Positions 1 to 9,784 of a DNA stretch of 64,000 bases are shown piece by piece. A program made the translations under genes and the position numbers. The stretch spans positions 124,001 through 188,000 of the forward strand of contig JAQGEQ010000107.1 of NCBI GenBank assembly GCA_034620365.1, read 5' to 3'. Under the pieces are notes generated by a model that saw only the letters and a list, made by a program, of their open reading frames with translations, was not told the origin of the DNA and did no database searches. The DNA is from Pegea sp. RAD2-039. Its lineage: Eukaryota; Chordata; Thaliacea; Salpida; Salpidae. Within the stretch, counting starts at the first letter, position 1. Each line of letters opens with the position of its first letter.

Positions 1-126
1 ATATATATATATATTAACATTAAAATATTAAATTGATGTTTGATAATAGTAAGCATCTTTAGGTATTTAGCAACTAACTCGTCTTGAAGTTCAGATCTTT
101 TAACTAATCATCATTTTATATTACAG

Positions 127-2837
127 CTCCTTCTATATGTCTTTGAATCTGTATCAGTAGCCTGTCTCACTCTAACTTTTTACATTCTTCTCATGGTGAG
201 AAAGAAACTGAGAGGAGACAGAATAATCTTACAAATAAATCTAGTAGTCTCGCTCCTATTTTTTCATCTTCTCTTACTCTTTCATGATCTTGCTTATCGG
301 AATGAGCACACTTGTGAAGCATCTGCAATTCTTTCACATTTCTTCTTGTTGTCATCCGGTAAGTCTTCCTAAACAAATTTTTTGGTTAGAATTGATCTTA
401 TATTTTCATAGGAGGCTGGATGCTTGTTGAAGGAATAACTTTGTTGATGAAAACATGTTGTAGAAGTTTATCATTAAAACTTAATAAAAACTTGATAGCC
501 AAATACACTATAGGTTGGCTTTTACCAGCTTTAATAGCAATGATTGCTGCTTCTGTTGGTTTCCATAGTAAGTTTTTCATTAAAAATAGTTATTTTTATA
601 ATGTTATATAGGATCTATTTTGATGATTAAAAAAATCTTTGTTTAGTTTATAAATAATTAAGTCTGAATACTAAAGCTGAAATTATAGAACGTTTTGAAT
701 TAATATTCTGAGCTTCAACAGTTTTACATAATCTCAAAACTATCATTATTTTTGTAGAAGCTTACAAAAAGTTTAAATAAATCAGTTGCATTGTAAATGT
801 TCCAATATTCTTTTAAATTACTTAAGACTTTTTTCAAATTTTTTCTTTTAATCTAATAATTAAAAGGTTTATAATTAACTTTAAAGAGCTTTACACAAAT
901 CATTTATGAACTTATCATGCCAAATATTCAACAAATTTTTTAGCTAGCCTCTAAATGCCAAATGGAAACACTCTTTTAAACGCTCAACTTTTTTTAAAGA
1001 TTGAAACGTTTTCTATAAATGTTAATTACTTTCAAACACAGCTAGTTGTATAAAGCGACTTTCAGTTATTTTCTTTTTATTAATAAATTTTAATAAATTT
1101 AGCATTTTAAATAGATTCAAAATTTAAACAAACACAAAAGAATATTTATTTATCTTTTCGTCAGATTCAATTTACTTAAAAATTAATCCAGTCTACAAGG
1201 AAGCCTGTTCCGAATATGACATCATCAATATCAGAAAATACAATCATTGCTTCCTTACACACGAATCTGGACTGCTCTTCATCTTAAGTGTACCGTTCCC
1301 TCTCTGTGTTGTAGTTCTCACAAACCTTGTCATCACAATCTTAGTCGGAAGAAGAGTTTATAAATTGAGTAAGAAGGCAAGCAAGACTCGAATCACAAAT
1401 GAGTTTGCTCAACGCGAAATTCAACCGGTGATCAGTGGACTTAGGGCTGTCCTTTTATTAGTTCCTATACTCGGAGTTCCGTGGATATTTGGAGTTTTAG
1501 TCAGTGAGTTGGTTTCTATTTTAAATATTTCAAAATTCGGAGTGGTTTTAGACTGACAAAACTGTGTCTGTTAGAATGTGTGTTTCTTTCTTTTCTTTGT
1601 ACATTACTTTACACAAATCAATTTGTATTTAGAAATATGATTTAACTTTTTGGTTGGATCATTTGGTTATTAGTAAAAGCTGTTTATTTTGCAAAACTAT
1701 CAATGTATTCAGAAACTTATTCTGAAACGAAAACAACAATTTAAACAGCTAATTTATTAAACTCTCATAAAACGTTGTTTTGTAGAAATGTAATCTTTTA
1801 TAAATAATTAAAAGTCAGTTTGTTTAGAAACTCATATTTTAGATTAGTTAATTTGTGTTCAGAAATTTTATTAAATTAAAAATTATTTCAACTTATTATT
1901 TGTGAAAATGTGTGTTAGGGAGAAATGCTCTTTTCAGGCACACTCCTTTGCATTTATTATAATAAATATTGATACAATTTACAACAATTATTGCCTAACA
2001 AAGTTATTTACAACTTTATTTATAAGCCAGCTACTTTTGTGCAAGACGCAAAGACTAAAAAAATAAGATTCTTATTATATAATGACTAGTAAAAGTTCTT
2101 TGATGAGCTACTAGTCAAAAATCGACTAGACTGTTTCACAGTTGAACTACTAGCTTACCATAAATCTTTATTTGTTATTAAACAAAAAAAACTTGAATAA
2201 TTTATATTCAAAATATCTTAGCAGACTTTTAAACCAATAACTTTATATTTTCTTAATTTTTAAATTTTGTTTATAACTTCTTTCCTGTAAGTAATTCATT
2301 TTGAGTTCTTTTGTTTAAGTTTTTTGTGAATAAAGCTTTTAATAATTTCCTATTTTGGAACTAAATAATTTTATTAGTATAAGGCATAGTGATGACGGTT
2401 TTAAATTTCATTAAAAATAAATAAAAATATAAATTCAAATCATTTAAAAAATATTTTGGATTAAAAAATATTTTCAAATTTCTATTTTTGTTAAAATTTT
2501 AAAAAATCTAAAAATTTTTTCTCAGAAAATCAAAAAATTTTTTTTCTGATTTGAACAAAACCTAAAACTTTTCTCTTCTTTTCAAGGTCTCCCTGACAAC
2601 GCATCCAGTAGCATCTTTATGTATTTAAACGTCATCATTAACGGCTTACAAGGCTTCTTCTTATTCGGACTATACTGTCTTAATACAAAAGAGGTCCGAA
2701 AAATTCTGACCAAGATGTGGAAAGACTCTCAAGAAGAAAAGAAGAATACTACGTCACACAGTATGCGTCGAGTCTCAAAGCTTGATCGTCATATATCGAT
2801 GACGTCATCACGAAAATCAACGAGGAAGAAGAGATGA
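127..2837 (+). CDS. Adhesion-type (family B2) GPCR, last four exons of the 7TM region; 5' part outside window
   Basis: Four exons join in one frame: 127-358, 412-567, 1165-1503 and 2587-2837 (TGA stop). All donors are GT and acceptors AG, and the three visible introns are phase 1. Exon 1 gives TM1, TM2 (LQINLVVSLLFF) and the TM3 start with the ECL1 cysteine (EHTCEA). The junction to exon 2 recreates SSGGWMLVEG, a hallmark of the adhesion/secretin-like TM3, followed by TM4. Exon 3 has the ECL2 cysteine (NHCFL), TM5 and TM6 with VPWIFG. Exon 4 gives ECL3, TM7 (NGLQGFFLFGLYC) and a ~50-residue basic tail (RRVSK, RKSTRKKR) with possible basophilic-kinase sites. The N-terminal ectodomain and GPS/GAIN region would lie upstream. 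Plasma-membrane receptor; ligand unknown. Unrelated to the CTLD array. A secretin-type receptor is the alternative; WMLVEG fits both groups. Confidence 0.88.
568..1164 (+). other. GPCR intron 2 (597 bp), no further feature seen
   Basis: It lies between a GTAAGT donor at 568 and a CAG acceptor at 1162-1164. The sequence is simple AT-rich with no reading frame or repeat that I recognise. Confidence 0.7.
1901..1972 (+). repeat. LINE/SINE 3'-tail fragment inside GPCR intron 3
   Basis: This stretch (TGTGAAAATGTGTGTTAGGG ... GGCACACTCC) matches the 3' terminal segment of the LINE at 3.3 kb and of the SINE at 24 kb. It ends in an ATTTATTATAATAAAT-type tail. Only the tail is recognisable, so it is a very 5'-truncated insertion or an old remnant. 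The rest of the intron (1504-2586) is plain AT-rich sequence. Confidence 0.7.
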
Positions 2838-3287
2838 TGACGTCATATTGATCGTGATCTGGTACAATTGTGTCTTGCACGCGACAATTTGATTGAAGTT
2901 ATTTAAAGTGTGCTATTTTTGTTTTGTTTTATGTTGCCAGTAATTAAAGAAAATTTTCTCTAAAAAGGATATTTTTGTTTTAAAAACTGGTTATAAAATT
3001 AGAAAAAATATTTCTAATTTGGACCTTTTTTCACTTTAAACTATTTCTTTTTAAGAAAGTTCAAATAATTTCAGACAAATTTTATTTGCATAGATACCAG
3101 TTTTATTGGAAAGTATAACAAATATATTTTTTATTTATTTCCAAACAAAAGCCTACTACCTAGTTATTCTGTGTATTTAAAAATTTCCTAATATTATTAA
3201 TTTAAGTTAAATTTTAATCATAAAAAGTTTTATAAATTGTATGCTTTGGTAAATTCTTTAGATAATATCACGTTAAAGTAATTTATT
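2838..3287. other. GPCR 3' flank
   Basis: AT-rich 3' UTR and intergenic sequence. An ATTAAA-type poly(A) signal is near 2942. TGACGTCA palindromes lie in the last codons and just after the stop (about 2800 and 2840). No gene is seen. Confidence 0.5.
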
Positions 3288-3605
3288 TATTTATTACAAT
3301 AAATGCGAAGGAGGGTGCCTAAAGAGAGCACCTCTCGCTAACACACATTCTCACAAATAAGATCTATTTAGTCAAAAATATAGTAATCAAAAGATGTAGC
3401 ACATGGCATTTCAGTAGTCCTTTAATCATATTACAGTGAATAATTGAATATAATTATAATTATATTAAAAGAAAGGAAAAATTCACAATTTAGAAATGAG
3501 AATGTTGGCAATATTATAACGGTTCAACTTCTTCTTGAACAACACGAGTGATTCTGACATGACAATGTCTGATGGCAGCTGGTTCCATGTACTAATCGTT
3601 CGGTA
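3288..3605 (-). mobile_element. CR1/L2-like LINE, 3' end of ORF2 plus 3' UTR and tail
   Basis: On the minus strand the last codons of a LINE ORF2 are open from about 3602 to a TGA at 3483-3485. They read TWNQLPSDIV then ESLVLFKKKLNRY, the usual C-terminal signature of CR1/L2-type elements (WN.LP then FK..L). The 3' UTR follows and ends in the family tail TGAGAATGTGTGTTAGCGAG ... GGCACCCTCC with short ATTTATT-type repeats. The copy is 5'-truncated. The same tail occurs on other LINE and SINE pieces here. Confidence 0.85.
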
Positions 3606-3789
3606 GCTTTAAAAGTTATATAAAAAAAAAGAATGAAGTCAAATTATATATTTTTTAAAAACTCTTCATGTTTATTGCTTCTATATATTTAGTTATTTGT
3701 CTATTTTAAGTAGAAATTAGAATTACTTCATCACTTTATGTAATGATTTAAGTTTGTTGACTGAGTTTAGAGTTAAATAATTTATATTC

Positions 3790-3861
3790 GTCTCGATAGT
3801 GTAGTGGTTATTACACCTACCTAACAGGTAAAAGGTCTCGGGTTTGAGCCCAGACGGGCAC
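3790..3861 (+). repeat. tRNA-Val(AAC)-like sequence, probably SINE head or tRNA relic
   Basis: The segment aligns without gaps from the D arm to the T arm with metazoan tRNA-Val-AAC. It has an A-box-like TAGTGTAGTGG, the anticodon loop CTAACAG and a B-box-like GGGTTTGAGCC. However, the acceptor stem has three mismatches, the anticodon stem two and the T stem one. It shares GGTTATTACACCTA and a following CATATTTA with the SINE at 23.94 kb. I therefore read it as a tRNA-derived SINE head or decayed tRNA. Confidence 0.6.
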
Positions 3862-6126
3862 ATATTTACGACAAGAAAAAGTTCATAAAAAAATATATAG
3901 AAAGATTTTGTTAGTTTAGTAAATGACGTTTAGGCAAAACTCAAAACTCCGAATTTAAAACCAGAATTGAAGCTAATTTGGTTTGGATAATAAATTAATT
4001 TAATTTTTATGTTTTTTATTTTACGAAATTAATATATATATACGTAAAGTAATATTCAATTTAATAATTTAATTTTATCGTTGAATCTGGTGCAGCCTAT
4101 TTTTGTGATTTTTATGAAATTAATATTTTAAATTAAATTTTTGACAAATAGTTTCGAAGCTGTAAAGGAAACTATTTTGATAAAAATATTTTAGACCTCA
4201 TCACAAGCTAGATTTAATTTTCACTATTCTCAAAAACTATTTAGTTTAGAGTAAGACTAAAATAGATGCAATTTGCTTTGAAGTCAATACAGTTTTTTAC
4301 ACTTTATATTAATATTAATGATTTAATTTCTCTTACTAGTAAAGTTATATATATTGGTAAAATAAATTTGATATTTTGAACACAAATTAATCAAACTAAA
4401 AACAACTTAAATTGATTTTTACAGTCTAATAAAATTTGTTAGGATCAAATTATTAGAGCTTGAGAAAACTTAAGTCGATTGTTGGATCTTGTTTATACTA
4501 AAACTGCACAGAAGAAGTTTAATTTTTTGAATCAGCAACTTGTATTTTCATACGGATATCTAACACAAGAAAAAAGTTAAAACATATAAAATAGGAACAA
4601 GATTTCTGATGTATTCAAATTTCTTCCAAGAGAACGTATAATGTTCAATAGACAAAGTTTATTTTATCCTAATTATAATTGTTTTAGAAAAATTTATCGA
4701 AAAGCAACTTCTAATATTTAAACTATTTGGTCATAAATCTTTTAGTAGTCTTTTAGCTCTTTTGTTTTCCCAATAAAAATTTAAACTTTTTCCGATACTA
4801 TTTTCAGAACTTTTCTTCTGACCATATTTGTAAGCTGTCCATTAAGCCTAAAATTTCAACATCATAGGCTGTTTAAGGATTACTATTTGTCACTAATCCT
4901 TGAAATATCTAATGCCTGATCTTAATTACAACCGAAACGTAGAGATCAACCACGTGACACAAAAAGATAACAAACAGAACTTTTTCATGAACACATTGTA
5001 AATCTTTTATTAGAGATAAGATTACTCGCTAATTTGTTTTCAGCTTAAATAATGACAGAGTTGACATTTAATTCTAATTCTGGTTTTAAATACAAATTAA
5101 GACATTTAGTGTTTGTATCATTATTAGAAGGTAAAAAAACTATTTCATTTATTTGCTTTTTAATAGAGAATAAGTTTTATATCAAAAAGATTTCTATATA
5201 AATAAGTTTTGTCAACTTTTCGTAGTTAGAAAACTAGTTGTTTGGTTGTAGCAATAAAATGTTTGTTAAAAATTAGCTTGAAAAAGTAAGTTGCAACTAT
5301 TAAGAAACTATAACAGTATAAACTATTATAATGTTTGGTATATGAGTTGATAAAATTAAATAATAATTACAAACTTTAGGTTTTGCAAGGAAAAATAATT
5401 ATAATTGGAATACTTTCTAAACAAAATTAAAGAGATTAATATTTTTAATTCTAAACAAGTGGTATGAATGTTTGAGTTCAAACGTTTTTATGTTAGCATT
5501 TTTGTAAATATTTATCTACTTCAAAATAACAATTAATAATTGAAATAAAGATAAGTCATTTTCTATTTTTCTAGATAATTTCAATTTTAGTGTTATAGTT
5601 AATATGATTTGTATAAAGGATTTAAATTACAATTGTGATAAAGTCATCAATAACAAATACCAAACAAATTAAAAAAGAAATTGTTTTAACAAAAATGCAT
5701 TTTTTTATTTTTGGTTTCAAAAAAACAAAAACAAAACCAGTAACACCAAAAAATATAAATTAATATGAAATTAAAACAAAATATTTTCAATAAAATAAAC
5801 AATTGTGCTATTTAAAAATGAAAAGAAATCTTTATTCTTTAAAGAAATTAGTTTTATTAAACAGTATGCAAACAGTATTTCCGAATTAGAAAACTTTTAA
5901 ACGTTTTAATTCTCTTTATTTATAATACCAACAAAAACGTATTTAGGTATTTTAGGCAAAGTTCATTCTTATAACAATAATTTTTCTTTGTGAAAAAAAA
6001 CAATCATCTTCAAAGTAACTTTTAAATAAAAAAAATTAAAGAAAATTGAATAATTTTAAAGGTTGAAAACTTTACTCATTATCACAGAGTTCATTTTCAG
6101 TTAAAGTGATGTGATATTTGCATAAA
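3862..6126. other. Intergenic; from ~4190 the 'B-type' 5' flank of the CTLD-1 gene at 6127
   Basis: From about 4190 (ACCTCATCACAAGC) to 6126 the sequence aligns with 14.39-15.66 kb and 21.15-22.41 kb, the flanks upstream of two other CTLD-1 genes. This copy is ~670 bp longer, mostly between about 4510 and 5210, so the others lost that part or this one gained it. An acceptor-like TTCATTTTCAG ends at 6100, 26 nt before the ATG. No other gene is seen. Confidence 0.6.
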
Positions 6127-7032
6127 ATGTATCAGGTTAAATGTAAAAAGCTTTTTAACTCCAGTATTGGAGTCATTGAGGCTGTTGATGAATATAAAAC
6201 TAAATCTGAAGCAGTTAAGTATTGTGAAGAGAATGTAGGAATGTTGATTTCACTCCATAATCAGTCAGTAGTTGAGGAAGTATCAGATAAATTGGTTGAT
6301 TGTTTTGATGAAAGTGGACATGAGGTTGGTAGGAAACGAGTATTGTGGCACATTGGAATCAAATGTGAGAATGGAAACTACAGTTGGGAAGATAGAAGTA
6401 AATTTGAAGAAAGAGCATTTAAAAGAAAGTGGAAATTGCCAGAAAGTAAATGCAGGAATATTTTTCTTTCTCCACGTAGGAATCTACTTCATTCCACTAA
6501 AAGAGTTACTAAATCTAGTCATCCATTTTTGTGTTTGACGAATGGTGTAGCTGAACAAACAACCACTGTATCATCTACATCAACAAAAATAGAAAACTTG
6601 CCTGTAAAAGAAGTTTATAGTTCAACTGTTGGGCTTCTTGTGGCTCTGTTTGTGCTTCTTGTAATTATTTGCTATTTAGTTTTGAAGATAATCCTTTTAA
6701 AGAAGAAGCAAAAAATAACCAGTGACAATATCGAACATCAAGAAACAACTGTTAATGACGTGGCTTATGCAGAAACTTATGAATTGATTTATGATTTGGC
6801 TGATGACGTAAGTGAAGAAGAAAGTGAAGTAGTTGGTGACGTATTAAAAGCAAGTGAAGAAGTCATCAACAAAACATGTGAAGTGATTGCTGACGTAGAA
6901 AACACTTATGAAGAAATAGAAGACGTACTAGGAAAGCGTAAAGCAGTTGAAGAACCTATAGCAGCTGAAAGACTTGAAACAGTTGAATGTCCTGAAGAAA
7001 GAATAAATATAATTTATAACATGGAATTTTGA
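6127..7032 (+). CDS. CTLD-1 receptor copy 1: lectin-like ectodomain, one TM, phosphotyrosine-type tail (301 aa)
   Basis: A single uninterrupted frame. The first ATG is at 6127; the frame is open a few codons upstream. Residues 1-60 are the family-constant part (AVKYCEEN.GMLI, like the first CTLD helix and cysteine). Residues ~66-135 are the variable half (HIGIKCENG, W.D, PFLCL as last CTLD cysteine). Residues ~140-166 are a Thr/Ser stalk, ~168-189 the TM helix, then KKKQK and an acidic tail. Cysteines are at 6, 33, 59, 80, 109 and 136; sequons at N11 and N45. Tail tyrosines: YELI (218), YEEI (261) and terminal IIYNMEF. No EPN/QPD or WND calcium site is seen, so sugar binding is doubtful. No signal peptide is visible. 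Poly(A) signal AATAAA at 7233. The ectodomain most resembles the copy at 25422; the TM is like the copy at 8915. Confidence 0.8.
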   Translation: MYQVKCKKLFNSSIGVIEAVDEYKTKSEAVKYCEENVGMLISLHNQSVVEEVSDKLVDCFDESGHEVGRKRVLWHIGIKCENGNYSWEDRSKFEERAFKRKWKLPESKCRNIFLSPRRNLLHSTKRVTKSSHPFLCLTNGVAEQTTTVSSTSTKIENLPVKEVYSSTVGLLVALFVLLVIICYLVLKIILLKKKQKITSDNIEHQETTVNDVAYAETYELIYDLADDVSEEESEVVGDVLKASEEVINKTCEVIADVENTYEEIEDVLGKRKAVEEPIAAERLETVECPEERINIIYNMEF

Positions 7033-8914
7033 TTTGAGAACAGCGATTTACTAATTTTAACGTCTATTTTATAAATTGATAAATTTCTTTCTAATTCTAA
7101 ATTATTTTCAACATTTCTTTTTAAGTGATATTTTTAACAAATCACAAGGTAAATCTATAATCTTTATATCTATATCTTGCTTTTATTATGACGTGACAAC
7201 TTTTCTATAATTGTATATTCAGCTTATTTGTAAATAAATCTTTAAAGTAATATTCAATCAAATAACCATCTATCAATCGCAGAGAGTATTTCCTTTAACT
7301 GATTATATCATAATAAAAGCTTTAAGACTATTTGGTTCCAAAATCTATTTAGTTAGTGATTGAGTCTTTCTACAAACAAGTTGATTTTAAGCTATAACAT
7401 AATTAAATTTAGATCAAAATAACTTTTTAATAAAGTTCATATTGAAATCTATTATGATAAAAGTCATACCAGCTTTCATTCAAAATTTATAATTGCTTGT
7501 ATTATAGAAACAATAGTTTTATTATAAGGTAGCAATTTTTCTTCCTTTGCAACTTTATCATAATTTAAATAGATTTATCAAGTATGGAATAAAAAACAGT
7601 TTAAAAAAACATATATAAATATTTACAAGCAAACTTTTATTAATATTAGATAACCTTACAAGTTTTTTACAGCTAACAGTAAATGGGATATTCCATTTTC
7701 AATTAAGAATCAAACTATTATTTGTCAGACTGGTTTTTATGTTTAATTCTTCACATTATTTAAATATTTTGTCACAATTCTTTTCATTATTGTTTTATGA
7801 AGGAACAGTTTCAAATGATTTAAACCTAAAAAGCTTTTTCCTATTACACTTTTAAGATTTTTGTGATTATTTAGTTAGCATCAAATTACATTTCTAAGCA
7901 ACGATAATCGTTGCTCTAACTTTTTCAGAAATTTTAAATCTTCAAACTATTGATTTTCTTTCAACTATCAAGTAACACATTTTACCGAAAAATTTCAAGA
8001 CCTTTGTAAAAACAGATTATAGAGTATCAAAGTAGGCTTAAATGAAAAATCTAACTTAGATTGATGTTTTATCAATGTATAAAATTTTTTTTGTTATTTA
8101 TTTTATATCTTTTAAGCTTATTTCCATCATATTTTCATCTAATGTTTGTATTACAGACAAATTAATTGATAATTGAAATGTGACCAACAGTTTGTACAAC
8201 TAAAACTCAACTAATTGCTTTATCTATTGAAATAACTTATATTTCAGTTACTTTTTGCTTATCTGCATTTAATTGCAAAAAATAAATTGTATTATTTTTA
8301 ACCTTGATCAAGTAATTTAGTTTTTTATGGTTTACCCAAAAGATTAAGCCATAATGACATCATCATTAATATGGTTGATTTAAAAACTCCTAAATAAAGA
8401 TGTCACTAATATAGAGTCAGACGGTTCTCGTTAAAGAAAATTATTTCCTGATTAAAAAATTTGAAATTTAAATTATTACGAACTGATTAGCCTTAATATG
8501 AAATATTTTGTGTATTTTTCAAATATTTTAATCATAGCATAATATATAACGTTTATTTTCTTACTTTGAAATTGTATTTGAATTTTTAAAATGAATATTT
8601 GCTTTTAATTTGCATCAGTTAACCTAAAAAAATTCTTTGATTATAAAAAAAACTTTCAAATTTAATTATTTCGATGAGAAGAAAAAATATGTTTCTAAAT
8701 TTAACTTGAGATCTATATAAAGTTAAATATCTATAAAAATAGATAGATATTTTTAAAGTTAGTAGATAATGAATATTTGAACTTTAATGAAAGCTAAAAA
8801 AAGTTTCTGAATAAATGATAAGATTTTCAATCAGAACTTAGTAAAACAGCTTTAAAAGTGAAACTAATTGCTTAGTACCAGAAAAGACTTCAGTACTTTA
8901 GTTTCTTTGAAAAA
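7033..8914. other. CTLD-1 intergenic unit (3' flank, spacer, A-type 5' flank)
   Basis: The first ~250 bp form a conserved 3' UTR with AATAAA at 7233. The rest is AT-rich spacer repeated almost unchanged at 9.79-11.65 kb and 16.55-18.41 kb. It holds the promoter-like block at 8355-8430. A CAG at 8891-8893, 21 nt before the next ATG, is a candidate splice acceptor. No other frame is supported. Confidence 0.6.
8355..8430 (+). promoter_or_regulatory. Conserved promoter-like block upstream of the CTLD-1 gene at 8915
   Basis: It contains TGACATCATC (ATF/AP-1-like), then TAAATAAA at 8391, and 26 nt later TCAGACGGTTCTCG, which fits a TATA-like box plus Inr spacing. The TCAG lies 498 nt before the ATG. 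The same arrangement occurs 498-500 nt before five other A-type copies. Promoter activity is inferred. Confidence 0.45.
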
Positions 8915-9784
8915 ATGATTCTTGATAAATGTAAAAAGCTTTTTAAATCCAGTATTGGAGTCATTGAGGTTGTTGATGATTTAAAAAATAGATCTGAAGC
9001 AGTTGAGTATTGTGAAGAGAATGATGGAATGTTGATTTCATTACATAATCAGTCAGTAGTTGAGGAAGTATCAGATAAATTGGTTGATTGTTTTGATGAA
9101 ACACGACACGTGGTTGATAGGCAAAGTGAATTGTGGCGAATTGGAATAAATTGTGAAAATGGAAACTACATTTGGGAAGATGGAAGCAAATTTGAAGAAA
9201 GTGAATTTGAAATAAGGTTAAAAATGGCAAATAATAAATGCCAGGATCTTTTTCTTTCTCCAGAAGAGTATGAACTTGACTCCTTTTATTGGGTACCTCA
9301 AGCTCTTCTACGATTTTTGTGTTTGAAGAACAGTGCAGCTGAACAAACAACCACTGTATCATCTACATCTACAGAAATATCAAACTTGCATGTAAAAGAA
9401 GTTTGTAGTTCAACTGTTGGGCTTCTTGTGGCTCTGTTTGTGCTTCTTGTAATTATTTGCTATTTAGTTTTGAAGATAATCCTTTTAAAGAAGAAGCAAA
9501 AAATAACCAGTGACAATATCGAACTTCAAGATACAACTGTTGATAACGTGGCTTTTGCAAAAACTTATGAATTGATTTATGATTTAGCTGATGACGTAAG
9601 TGAAGAACAAAGTGAAAGAGTTGGTGACGTATTAAAAGCAAGTGATGAAGTGATCAACAAAACATGTGAAGTGATTGCTGACGTAGAAAAAACATATGAA
9701 GAAATAGAAGATGTACCGGGAAAGCGTAAAGCAGTTGAAGGCCCTGAAGAAAGAATAAATATAATTTATAACATGGAATTTTGA
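8915..9784 (+). CDS. CTLD-1 receptor copy 2 (289 aa)
   Basis: Starts at ATG 8915 with MILDKCKKLF, so it lacks the MSQ start and the N11 sequon (KSS). The ectodomain variable half (residues ~64-130; RQSELWRIGI ... YELDSFYWVP) is nearly identical to the copy at 18418. Its TM (LFVLLVIICYLVLKIILL) instead matches the copy at 6127, so it looks like a mosaic made by conversion or unequal exchange. The tail has YELI, YEEI and the terminal IIYNMEF. Type I topology is inferred from the basic KKKQK after the TM. AATAAA at 9977. Calcium-site residues are absent. An intact, likely functional member. Confidence 0.8.
   Translation: MILDKCKKLFKSSIGVIEVVDDLKNRSEAVEYCEENDGMLISLHNQSVVEEVSDKLVDCFDETRHVVDRQSELWRIGINCENGNYIWEDGSKFEESEFEIRLKMANNKCQDLFLSPEEYELDSFYWVPQALLRFLCLKNSAAEQTTTVSSTSTEISNLHVKEVCSSTVGLLVALFVLLVIICYLVLKIILLKKKQKITSDNIELQDTTVDNVAFAKTYELIYDLADDVSEEQSERVGDVLKASDEVINKTCEVIADVEKTYEEIEDVPGKRKAVEGPEERINIIYNMEF

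Noticed and set aside
1-16. AT microsatellite at the window start
   Set aside because: Only about 15 bp of AT repeat, not unusual in this composition.
3790-3861. A functional tRNA-Val(AAC) gene
   Set aside because: Boxes A and B and the anticodon loop are good, but the acceptor, anticodon and T stems carry six mismatches in total and the sequence shares family features with the SINE at 24 kb.
6777-6920. A canonical ITAM in CTLD-1 tails (YELI ... YEEI)
   Set aside because: The two motifs are ~43 residues apart, not 6-12, and the first is lost in several copies. Only the YEEI SH2-type motif is supported.
7010-7030. A YxxM (PI3K) or ITIM reading of the CTLD-1 terminal motif
   Set aside because: IIYNMEF has M at +2 and E at +3, so it fits neither YxxM nor the ITIM consensus.
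8521-8570. A possible signal-peptide exon (MKYFVYFSNILIIA) upstream of A-type CTLD genes
   Set aside because: It ends in a stop without a donor, and the homologous sequence at 18.0 kb is interrupted early, so it is not a conserved coding exon.
8961-9362. A 133-codon minus-strand reading frame
   Set aside because: It lies fully opposite the CTLD-1 gene at 8915 and recurs only where the same ectodomain recurs (18.5-18.9 kb). The minus-strand frames near 12.05, 16.05, 18.8, 22.8, 25.8, 38.0 kb and the plus-strand one at 63.4 kb are likewise shadows of the TM/stalk region.
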